64,000 nt of DNA from Streptomyces sp. NRRL F-4489. GTDB lineage: Bacteria; Actinomycetota; Actinomycetes; Streptomycetales; Streptomycetaceae. Positions 7,367 through 14,351 of the stretch are shown here, piece after piece (within the stretch, counting starts at the first letter, position 1; every line of letters starts with the position of its first letter). The notes under the pieces were generated by a model, which had not been told where the DNA came from, did no database searches, and worked only from the letters and a program-made list of their open reading frames with translations. The DNA is taken from NCBI RefSeq assembly GCF_001509485.1, contig NZ_LLZI01000112.1, positions 1 through 64,000 on the forward strand. The letters run 5' to 3'. The position numbers and the translations under genes were made by a program.

Positions 7367-9161
7367 GGCCGCCGGCCCCGTAGATCGGCGAGTGGACGGT
7401 GGTGCGGGTGGTGCCCTTGCCGAGGTACATGTGGACGCCGCAGGGCAGGCACGGGTCGAAGCTGCGGACGGTGCGCATGATGTCGACGCCCTTGAAGTCG
7501 TCGGGGCCGTTCTCCTCGAAGATCGGCTGGCCCTGTACGGCGTCCTCGTAGGGGCCGGGGTTGCCGTAGCTGTCGCGGGGGCTGGCGTTCCAGGGGGTGG
7601 GCGGGTAGGGGTGGTAGTTGGCGATCTTCTTGTCCTTGATCACCAGGTGGTGGGAGAGGACGCCGCGGACGGCTTCGTGGAAGCCGCAGCCGATCGCCTC
7701 GTCGGGGACCTCGAAGTTCTCGAAGACCTTCAGCTCGCCGGCCCGGACCAGGGCCATCGCCTTCTCCACGAACTCCAGCGCCATCGCGGCCGCGTAGGCG
7801 ACGAAGTAGGGGCGGGCGCGGTCGCGTTCGATGGTGTTGCTCCACTGCGGGATCTTCCACTCCAGCGTGGTCTCCGGCAGCTGCTCGCTCTTGGGCAGGG
7901 TGATGCGGACGCTGTGCCCGGTGGCCTTGACGTACGGCGTGTCGACCAGGCCGTTGAGGGCCGTGGACCACAGGCGGGCCAGCGGCCCTCCCCCGGTGTC
8001 CAGGGCCAGGTGCCGGTCGGTCTCCTTGTGGTACCACCGCGGGCTCATCACCCAGCTGTACTTGCCGTCGAACTCGCGCTTCTGCGGGACCGGAACGGTG
8101 GTCTGGTTCCACGGGTGGCGCATGTCGACGGGGTTGCCGAGCGGGTCGTGGGTGACGAACGGGTCCTCGTTCACCCAGTCCTCGTAGAAGGAGCTGCCGA
8201 GCAGGATCCGCATGCCGAGGTTGATGTCGACCAGCTTGTTGGTGACCAGTTCGCCGTCGACGATGATGCCCGGGGTGACGAACATCGCCTTGCCCCACTC
8301 GTTCATCGACGCGTACCGGTAGTCGCAGACCTCGGCGTTCTGGAACGCGCCCCAGCAGCCGAGCAGGATGCGGCGGCGGCCGACCTCCTCGTAGCCGGGC
8401 AGCGCCTCGTAGAAGAAGTCGAAGACGTCGTCGTTCATGGCGACGGACTTCTTGATGAAGTCCAGGACGTTCATCAGCCGCGAGAGGTAGTCGGTGAAGG
8501 TGGAGGGTGTCGCGATGGTGCCCACGCCGCCGGGGTACATGGTCGACGGGTGGACGTGGCGGCCCTCCATCTTGCAGAACATCTCGCGGGTCAGGCGGCT
8601 GGCCTTGAGGGCTTCCTTGTACATGGCGCCCTCGAACGGGTTGAACGCCCGCATGATGTCGGCGATCGTCCGGTAGCCGTGGATGTCACCGCGAGGCGCT
8701 GGGGTGCGTTCGGCCCGGGCCAGGACGCCCGGGTTGGTGGCCTTGACCATGGCCTCGCAGAAGTCCACGAAGACCATGTTGTCCTGGAAAATGGTGTGGT
8801 CGAACATGTACTCGGCCGCTTCGCCGAGGTTGACGATGTGCTCGGCGAGCATGGGGGGCTTGATGCCGTAGGCCATCTGCTGGGCGTAGTTGGAGCAGGT
8901 GGTGTGGTTGTCGCCGCAGATGCCGCAGATGCGCGAGGTGATGAAGCCGGCGTCGCGCGGGTCCTTGCCCTTCATGAACACCGAGTAGCCGCGGAACAGC
9001 GACGAGGTGCTGTGGCACTCGACCACTTCGCGGTTGGCGAAGTCGATCTTCGTGTAGATGCCCAGGTTGCCGATGATCCGGGTGATCGGGTCCCAGGACA
9101 TCTCCACGAGCTGCGCGGGGTCGCGCTCGCCGGATCCGGCCCGGTCCGCGGTCTGTGTCAT
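7359..9161 (-). CDS. hhyL: [NiFe] hydrogenase large subunit, high-affinity group 1h/5
   Basis: A 600-residue catalytic subunit of a hydrogen-oxidising [NiFe] hydrogenase. The four nickel-binding cysteines are in RICGICG (C79, C82) and DPCLPCGVH (C571, C574). The 23 residues after H577 are the expected C-terminal extension removed by a maturation protease. SSLFRGYSVFMKGKDPRDA and GDNHTTCSNYAQQMAYGI are typical of the actinobacterial high-affinity type. Enzymes of this class oxidise atmospheric H2, in Streptomyces mainly in spores, supporting persistence. The small subunit lies immediately upstream, 20 bases away. No protease or hyp maturation gene is in the window. Confidence 0.95.
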   Translation of the reverse strand: MTQTADRAGSGERDPAQLVEMSWDPITRIIGNLGIYTKIDFANREVVECHSTSSLFRGYSVFMKGKDPRDAGFITSRICGICGDNHTTCSNYAQQMAYGIKPPMLAEHIVNLGEAAEYMFDHTIFQDNMVFVDFCEAMVKATNPGVLARAERTPAPRGDIHGYRTIADIMRAFNPFEGAMYKEALKASRLTREMFCKMEGRHVHPSTMYPGGVGTIATPSTFTDYLSRLMNVLDFIKKSVAMNDDVFDFFYEALPGYEEVGRRRILLGCWGAFQNAEVCDYRYASMNEWGKAMFVTPGIIVDGELVTNKLVDINLGMRILLGSSFYEDWVNEDPFVTHDPLGNPVDMRHPWNQTTVPVPQKREFDGKYSWVMSPRWYHKETDRHLALDTGGGPLARLWSTALNGLVDTPYVKATGHSVRITLPKSEQLPETTLEWKIPQWSNTIERDRARPYFVAYAAAMALEFVEKAMALVRAGELKVFENFEVPDEAIGCGFHEAVRGVLSHHLVIKDKKIANYHPYPPTPWNASPRDSYGNPGPYEDAVQGQPIFEENGPDDFKGVDIMRTVRSFDPCLPCGVHMYLGKGTTRTTVHSPIYGAGGHG

Positions 9162-9181
9162 GTCCGTTCCTGCTCCTTGTT

Positions 9182-10273
9182 TCAGGGGCGCCAGTACGGG
9201 TCGTATCCGCTGGTCAGCGCCGGTTCGTTGTGGTGCCACTTGGCTTCGCGGTTGACGGCGATGCTGGTGATGCCGCGCAGCCGGCGGATGAACGCGCCGT
9301 ACGGCTTGATGAGCAGCGAGGAGAGCGCGCCGCCGGTGGGCTCGTCCATGAACGGCATGAAGGCGTCGGGGAAGCCGGGCATGGTGCAGCCGATGCAGAT
9401 ACCGCCGACGTTCGGGCAGCCGCCGATCCCGGCCATCCAGCCCCGCTTGGGGACGTTGCAGTTGACGACCGGGCCCCAACACCCCACCTTCACCTGGCAC
9501 TTGGGGGCGTTGTAGTCCTTGGCGAAGTCCGCCTGCTCGTAGTACGCGGCCCGGTCGCAGCCCTCGTGCACGGTCTTCCCGAACAGCCACTGCGGGCGCA
9601 GCATATGGTCCAGCGGAGGCGGCGGCGCGGCGCCGGCCGCGTGGTAGAGCACCCACACCAGCGTCTCCATGAAGTTCTCCGGCTGGATCGGGCAGCCGGG
9701 GACGTTGACGACGGGGAGCGCGCCCTGGGTCTTGAAGTCCCAGCCGAGGTAGTCCGACAGGCCCATGGAGCCGGTGGGGTTGCCCGCCATGGCGTGGATG
9801 CCGCCGTACGCCGCGCAGGTGCCCGCGGCGACGATCGCCCATGCCCTGGGGGCGAGTTGGTCGATCCACCAGTTGAGGGTGAGGGGCTGGCCGGTCTCCG
9901 GGTCGTTGCCGAAGGACGTCCAGAAGCCCTCCCCCGCGATGATGTTCTGGTTGGGGATCGACCCCTCGATCACCAGGATGAACGGCGCGAGGTCGCCGCG
10001 CGCCGCCGCCCGGAAGGGGGCCAGGAAGTCCTCCCCGCCCATGGTGGGCGAGAGCACCTTGTTGTAGAGGTGCACCTTGGGCAGGCCGGGCACCAGGCCG
10101 AGGACGACGTCCTCGATCGACGGCTGGCCGGCGGCGGTGAGCGAGACGGTGTCGCCGTCGCAGCTCATCCCCTCGGAGATCCAGAGGATGTGGATCTCGT
10201 CGAAGCCGTCGCGCTGCTCCGCCTTGGCGGGTTCCCGGCTGTCGTCGGTGGTGGTGCCGCTCTGTATGGTCAT
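9182..10273 (-). CDS. hhyS: [NiFe] hydrogenase small subunit, group 1h/5
   Basis: A 363-residue electron-transfer subunit carrying three iron-sulfur clusters. In place of the usual CxxC the first proximal-cluster motif is C38-D-G-D41 (WISEGMSCDGD). This is the three-Cys/one-Asp ligation described for oxygen-insensitive group 1h/5 enzymes. Other cluster ligands are in GTCAAYGG, VPGCPIQPEN, HEGCD, KCQVKVGCWGP, NCNVPKRG and the GGCPNVGGICIGC run. There is no twin-arginine signal or C-terminal anchor, so the enzyme is probably cytoplasmic. The start overlaps the hemerythrin gene stop (ATGA). Confidence 0.95.
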   Translation of the reverse strand: MTIQSGTTTDDSREPAKAEQRDGFDEIHILWISEGMSCDGDTVSLTAAGQPSIEDVVLGLVPGLPKVHLYNKVLSPTMGGEDFLAPFRAAARGDLAPFILVIEGSIPNQNIIAGEGFWTSFGNDPETGQPLTLNWWIDQLAPRAWAIVAAGTCAAYGGIHAMAGNPTGSMGLSDYLGWDFKTQGALPVVNVPGCPIQPENFMETLVWVLYHAAGAAPPPPLDHMLRPQWLFGKTVHEGCDRAAYYEQADFAKDYNAPKCQVKVGCWGPVVNCNVPKRGWMAGIGGCPNVGGICIGCTMPGFPDAFMPFMDEPTGGALSSLLIKPYGAFIRRLRGITSIAVNREAKWHHNEPALTSGYDPYWRP

Positions 10274-10815
10274 GTCCTCGGCCTCCTGTCCAGTCGGTCT
10301 CGCAAGCGGTCGTACGCGGCGGCCAGCGGGCCGGCGAGGGTGAGCGCCGGTGGGTGGTCCGGGGCGTGCGGATGGGGCCGGGTCGGGGCGCTCTGCTTGG
10401 CCTGTGTAATGATCTGCCCGAGTTCGTCCAGATCCTCCTGGGACACGGCCGCGCGCACCCGCGGCATGAACTCCTCCTCTTCCTCCCGCACATGCTCGGT
10501 GACATCGCGGCGCAGTTCCGCGACGAGTCCGTCGGTGCGGGCGTCGCCCTCGGACAGCTTGTCCAGGGCGAGCAGCGTGGTCTTGACCGCCATGTGCTCG
10601 CCGAGGTGCTCGTCCACCTCCTCGTCGCCGTCCGGGAGGACCTTCCGCGCCAGCGGGTAGACCAGCAGCTCTTCCAGGGCGGCGTGCTTGGACAGTTCGC
10701 GGACGAGCAGTTCCACGACGGCCCGCCGCTGGGTGTCGGAGGCGGCGGAGTGGTAATCGCGGAACAGCTGCTCGACCATGCGATGGTCGTGGGTCAGGAC
10801 CTCAAGGGCGTCCAT
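10270..10815 (-). CDS. Hemerythrin-domain protein in hydrogenase operon
   Basis: A 181-residue protein with a hemerythrin-like four-helix domain. Diiron ligands are visible as HDH (residues 9-11), HAALEE(H/E), HLGEH and HVREEEEEFMPRV. A basic 40-residue tail (TRPHPHAPDHPPAL, then a short helix ending RDRLDRRPRT) follows. Hemerythrins bind O2 or sense redox state. Its place directly upstream of hhyS, overlapping by four bases, suggests protecting or sensing oxygen for the hydrogenase; that role is inference. The tail pattern recurs in the separate hemerythrin at 13194-13775. Confidence 0.88.
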   Translation of the reverse strand: MDALEVLTHDHRMVEQLFRDYHSAASDTQRRAVVELLVRELSKHAALEELLVYPLARKVLPDGDEEVDEHLGEHMAVKTTLLALDKLSEGDARTDGLVAELRRDVTEHVREEEEEFMPRVRAAVSQEDLDELGQIITQAKQSAPTRPHPHAPDHPPALTLAGPLAAAYDRLRDRLDRRPRT

Positions 10816-12442
10816 GGCGTCTGTCCTCGTCGGTGGCGGCGGTCAGGGGCTGGAGTTCGTGCGGGCGGAAGTAGCGGTAGCGGCCGTACCAGGCGTCGAG
10901 TTCGGCGGCGGGGTCGTCGTCCAGGGTGACGGCGAGGTGCACGCTGCCGTCCACGTCGTGGAAGACGGCCGCCACCCGGGCGGTGCGGCCGGCCAGGAAC
11001 ATGTCCTGCGCGTCGGCCCCCCGCCCGGCCGGCCGCAGCCGCACCCGGCTGCCGGCCGCCACCGGTACGCCGTCGACCGGCACGCTGTCCGTCGTGGGGG
11101 ACAGTCCGTCGTCGCCGCCTTCCTGCCACCAGGGGGTGCGGGAGCCGAAGGCGTCGTACGACTCCGGGGTGTGCGGCGCGGGGGTGCCTGGGGCGGGACA
11201 GCTGTCTGGGGTCGGACTGCCCGGGATCGGGGTGCCTGGGGCGGGGGCCGGGGCCGTGCGGACGGGGGCCAGCGAGCGGATCGCGCCGTGCAGGCGGGCG
11301 AACATCTCCGGCGGCATGGCCTCGACCCGGTCCAGGATGTCCGCGGCCCGCTGATCGGTGGCCCGCGCCTCGCGCTTCTCCTCATCGGTGAGGAGCAGTG
11401 TGCGCAGGCTGAGGATCTCGTCGATCTCCGCCGCGTCGTGCAGATCGCCGGGGCTCTCGGGGGCCACCTGGGGGTGGTCCGGGAGGATGATCGGGGACGA
11501 CAGCAGCGCGTCGCCGCGCCCCGGCTCGCCACCCAGCACGGGGAACGTGTGGACGTTCCGGCAGTCACGGGCGAACCGCTCGCAGCCCGGCGGCGGGTCG
11601 ATCAGGGACAGGAACGCGACGCCGTCCCCGGTGACGAGGGTGTGCGTGGCGATGAGCGCGTGCCGGAGCGCGTCGGCGCGGGGGGTGTCCGGGCCGGGCG
11701 ACGGCCCGGTGTTCTCGGTGCGGATCCGGAGGCGGTAGAGGGCGGTGTCGGCCCGGCCCTGGCCCGCGTCCTCAACCACGCGCTCGGCGTCTCCGGGGAC
11801 CCGCCCGGTATCGTCGCCGATCCGCTCCGCCTGGATGGTCGTTACCGCGTGGATACGGTCGCGTCGGCGCACGACCCGACAGGCGCCCCCGGCCAGCGGC
11901 TCGATGTCCTGGCCGGCGGGAGAGCCCACGTCCACCCGGTGGGGCCCATCGAGCAGGTGGGCCAGCGGCAGCGCGATGTCCGTTTCGCGGGGCACCGCCT
12001 CGTCAAAGGTGAGGTGGACGGCGTCGCCGACCTCCAGCGACTCGACCGGCTGATGGCGGCCGTCGGGCAGCCGCCGCTCCACCTGCTTGTGCTGCTGGTG
12101 CAGATAACGCACCGTCAGCCGCAGCCGGGCCGTCGCCGAGGCACGCACCAGGCACTCCGTCTGCTGGTACCAGGCGTCCACGGAGCCCGAGATGCCCTCG
12201 GCCACCGGACCGTCGCGTTCGGCCCACTCGCGCGGCGCGAGGACGCCGAACTGCCAGCGCACGCGGTTCTTGGGCGAGGACCGGCGGTAGGGGTAGAGGA
12301 GGTAGCCCTCGTACAGCACGGCGTCGGCGACGGCGCGCAGCCGCTGGAACGCGTCCGCGCCCGCCTGGTACGCGTCCTGGCCCGCCTGGTACGCGTCGGG
12401 GTCCAACGCCACCGGCACCGTCCCGCTCCGACCGCCGTCCAT
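10802..12442 (-). CDS. Large hydrogenase-operon protein of unknown function
   Basis: A 546-residue soluble protein, first gene of the hydrogenase operon. It begins with DPDAYQAGQDAYQAGADAFQ, an imperfect YQAG repeat, then a globular part with YEGYLLYPYRRSSPKNRVRW and DLHDAAEIDEILSLRTLLLTDEEKREAR-type helical text. A Pro/Ala linker of about 50 residues follows, then a C-terminal domain with RVRLRPAGRGADAQDMFLAG and YGRYRYFRPHEL. I recognise no catalytic domain. The ATG at 12442 has an AGGCGAGGCG tract upstream; a GTG at 12493 would add 17 residues but lacks a ribosome site. It overlaps the hemerythrin gene by 14 bases. The 200 bases upstream should hold the operon promoter. Confidence 0.78.
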   Translation of the reverse strand: MDGGRSGTVPVALDPDAYQAGQDAYQAGADAFQRLRAVADAVLYEGYLLYPYRRSSPKNRVRWQFGVLAPREWAERDGPVAEGISGSVDAWYQQTECLVRASATARLRLTVRYLHQQHKQVERRLPDGRHQPVESLEVGDAVHLTFDEAVPRETDIALPLAHLLDGPHRVDVGSPAGQDIEPLAGGACRVVRRRDRIHAVTTIQAERIGDDTGRVPGDAERVVEDAGQGRADTALYRLRIRTENTGPSPGPDTPRADALRHALIATHTLVTGDGVAFLSLIDPPPGCERFARDCRNVHTFPVLGGEPGRGDALLSSPIILPDHPQVAPESPGDLHDAAEIDEILSLRTLLLTDEEKREARATDQRAADILDRVEAMPPEMFARLHGAIRSLAPVRTAPAPAPGTPIPGSPTPDSCPAPGTPAPHTPESYDAFGSRTPWWQEGGDDGLSPTTDSVPVDGVPVAAGSRVRLRPAGRGADAQDMFLAGRTARVAAVFHDVDGSVHLAVTLDDDPAAELDAWYGRYRYFRPHELQPLTAATDEDRRHGRP

Positions 12443-12642
12443 CGCCTCGCCTCGCCTCCTGCGACGACCGACGACCACCCACGGGTCGTCCACGCATCGC
12501 CACCAGGCTCACATCCCTTCCACCACGGCGCCTTCCGCAGCGCACGGAATACCGCCGGTCGGGTGGTGGCGGCCCGCGGTCAGGGGGAAACGGGACTGTG
12601 TGCGGGTGAACGCGGGGAACGGGAAAGGGCTGCCGGTCGCGG

Positions 12643-12948
12643 TCAGGCGTGGCCGCGTACGAACGACCCGGCCGCGATTTCGATCCGGTGCGCCAATTCG
12701 ACGTCGTCGTCGGTGAGGCCGTCGCGGGCGTGGAGCGTGAAGTGCACCACCGCACCGCGCACATCGATATCGGGGCGGCGATTCAGCTTCTGGGTCTCGG
12801 CCACGATCTTCTCAAGGATCCGGATCGCCGTGGGGAAATCGTGCGCCTCAACCGTTCGGCGCAGCACATTTCCCTCGCGCCGCCATCCCGTCATCTCCGC
12901 GCCCGACATCCGCTCGTCGACCTCGGCGTCGTCCAGAACTCTGGTCAC
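12643..12948 (-). CDS. Pterin-4a-carbinolamine dehydratase-like protein, catalytic His lost
   Basis: A 101-residue single-domain protein of the PCD/DCoH fold: GWRREGNVLRRTVEAHDFPT, AIRILEKIVAE, then VVHFTLHARDGLTDDDVELA and the terminal helix. True dehydratases (4a-hydroxytetrahydrobiopterin dehydratase) carry a His-His-Pro motif after the first helix and a further His before GGLT or AGLS. Here the first reads RRP and the second region is HARDGLT, two residues shorter. Enzyme activity is therefore doubtful. GTG 12948 has GGAGG seven bases upstream, which decides the start. It is divergent from the hemerythrin gene at 13194. Confidence 0.78.
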   Translation of the reverse strand: MTRVLDDAEVDERMSGAEMTGWRREGNVLRRTVEAHDFPTAIRILEKIVAETQKLNRRPDIDVRGAVVHFTLHARDGLTDDDVELAHRIEIAAGSFVRGHA

Positions 12949-13014
12949 GGTGGCCTCCAACCGGTCGGCTGCTGCGTTTATCCGTGCTCGCTGGGTTCAT
13001 CCGTGTTTATGGGC

Positions 13015-13060
13015 GGTTATCGCTCTGCCCCTTCATTGGTTATCGCTCTGCCCCTTCATA
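13015..13060. repeat. Tandem duplicated 23-bp element in promoter region
   Basis: Two back-to-back copies of a 23-base unit beginning GGTTATCGCTCTGCCCCTTC occupy 13015-13037 and 13038-13060, differing only in the last base (T versus A). They sit between two divergent stress-type genes, 67 bases from the dehydratase-like start and 134 bases from the hemerythrin start. They could be a duplicated operator or a recent slippage event. Confidence 0.8.
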
Positions 13061-13193
13061 CTGTGATGCGGATCCCTCGCCCAGGCAACACAGCGCTCGG
13101 CGCAGCGGCCGGCGGCGACAAAGCGGGCCGTGCGCGGGACACTGTTCCGGAACGCGATGGACTCCCCCGCCGCCGACCGGAAGGGAGGTTCCC

Positions 13194-13775
13194 GTGACGG
13201 TGCACACCACGGTCGGACAGGACCCTGACAGCAACGATGTCGTGATCCTGCTGGAGATGCAGCACCGCGAGATCCGGCGGCGTATGGACGCGGTGCTGGA
13301 GGAAACGGGAAAGGCCCGCGAGAAGGCATTCCGGCGCTTCGTCCACCTGCTCGCGGTGCACGAAACCGCCGAGGAGGAGATCGTCCACCCGTATGTGCGC
13401 AAGGCCGGCGAGAAAAAAGGCGATCAAACCGTCGCCGACCGGCTGCGGGAGGAAGAAGCGGCCAAACGCGCACTGCGCGAGCTGGAGGACGAACGCTGCG
13501 ACAGCGAGGAGTTCGAGCCGAAATTCCGCGAACTCCGCGCGGCCGTTCTCGCGCACGCGGAGGCGGAGGAGGCCGAGGAGTTCCCCCTGGTCCGGTCGAT
13601 GGCCGACGCGGCGCGGCTCCAGTACATGTCCAAGGCACTGCGCGCCGCGGAGATGGTGGCCCCTACGCGGCCCCATCCGGGCACCGAATCCGCCGCCGGG
13701 AATCTGCTCCTCGGCCCGTTCGCCGCGATCGCCGACCGCACCCGCGAGGTCGTCCGCATGGCGCTCGGGCACTGA
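13194..13775 (+). CDS. Hemerythrin-domain protein
   Basis: A 193-residue hemerythrin-like protein. Probable diiron ligands appear as QHREIRRRMD, HLLAVHETAEEEIVHPYV and AHAEAEEAEEFPLV. After the four-helix domain comes a TRPHPGTESAAG linker and a final helix, the same tail architecture as the hydrogenase-operon hemerythrin (TRPHPHAPD linker), so the two are paralogues. The GTG at 13194 is preceded by GGGAGG. It is a single-gene unit divergent from the dehydratase-like gene. A role in O2/NO/redox response is family knowledge, not shown here. Confidence 0.88.
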   Translation: MTVHTTVGQDPDSNDVVILLEMQHREIRRRMDAVLEETGKAREKAFRRFVHLLAVHETAEEEIVHPYVRKAGEKKGDQTVADRLREEEAAKRALRELEDERCDSEEFEPKFRELRAAVLAHAEAEEAEEFPLVRSMADAARLQYMSKALRAAEMVAPTRPHPGTESAAGNLLLGPFAAIADRTREVVRMALGH

Positions 13776-13811
13776 GGGCCCCCGGCCGCCGAGGCCCTCC
13801 GGCGTCGCCGG

Positions 13812-14327
13812 TCAGGGGGTGTCGGTGGGGCGGTGGGGTGCCCACAGCTGGTCGGCGTCGCCGGCGGCGAGGCGGTCGCGGTAGATGTCGACCTTGCGCT
13901 GGATGAGCCGGAGGCTCTCCTGGAGTTCGGCGATCCCGGCCAGGACGTGGTCACGGTGCGATTCCAGCAGGGCCAGCCGCTCTTTCTCGTTGCCCCGGCC
14001 CGCGGCGACGAGTTGGGCGTAGCGGCGGATGTCCTTGATGGGCATGCCGGTGGCGCGCAGCCGGGTGCAGATGCGGATCCACTCCAGGTCCAGCGCGTGG
14101 TAGCGGCGCCGGCCGCTGTGCGTGCGGTCGACGGGGCTGACGGTGAGCCCGGCGCGTTCGTAGTAGCGCAGGGTGTGGACGCTGACCCGGGAGCGGCGGG
14201 CGGCCTCCGCGATGGTCAGCCCGCAGTCGGGGATCGGCTCCCCGCGGGGCTTCGACCGGGGCTGGGCGGCGGGCTCGGGGTCACGCTCGGCGGCGGCCTC
14301 GGGCGGCTGTTGGTTGACTTCGAGCAC
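13812..14327 (-). CDS. MerR family transcriptional regulator
   Basis: A 171-residue MerR regulator. The DNA-binding region is LTIAEAARRSRVSVHTLRYYERAGL, continued by HSGRRRYHALDLEWIRICTRLR (winged helix), then a long coiled coil (EKERLALLESHRDHVLAGIAELQESLRLIQ) and the C-terminal DIYRDRLAAGD typical of MerR proteins that respond to small organics. About 35 Pro/Glu-rich residues precede the HTH; the only available start is GTG 14327, which lies inside the operator itself, suggesting a leaderless transcript. It is divergent from, and very probably an activator of, the MFS gene at 14352. Confidence 0.9.
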   Translation of the reverse strand: MLEVNQQPPEAAAERDPEPAAQPRSKPRGEPIPDCGLTIAEAARRSRVSVHTLRYYERAGLTVSPVDRTHSGRRRYHALDLEWIRICTRLRATGMPIKDIRRYAQLVAAGRGNEKERLALLESHRDHVLAGIAELQESLRLIQRKVDIYRDRLAAGDADQLWAPHRPTDTP

Positions 14328-14344
14328 GGTCGAAATCCTAGCGT
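14314..14344 (+). promoter_or_regulatory. MerR-type promoter with 19-bp spacer and operator
   Basis: A -35 element TTGACT (14314-14319) and a -10 TAGCGT (14339-14344) are separated by exactly 19 bases, the over-long spacing that MerR activators correct by DNA distortion. Between them lies a near-perfect 22-base dyad (14316-14337): GAcTTCGA and TCGAAaTC flanking six bases. The predicted transcript start falls at about 14351, at the ATG of the exporter, implying a leaderless mRNA. Confidence 0.7.
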
Positions 14345-14351
14345 CACCGGC

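Noticed and set aside
7308..9515. 735-codon open frame on the plus strand opposite hhyL
   Set aside because: It is the antisense shadow of the hydrogenase genes; the translation is Val/Ala/Asp/Gly-rich with no domain and no ribosome site.
9182..10273. Tat-exported periplasmic hydrogenase
   Set aside because: The small subunit has no twin-arginine signal and no C-terminal anchor; the operon lacks a cytochrome b subunit.
12976..12998. Sigma-B-type promoter (GTTT...GGGTTC) upstream of the hemerythrin gene
   Set aside because: The spacer is only 13 bases and the -10 deviates from GGGTAT; too weak to annotate.
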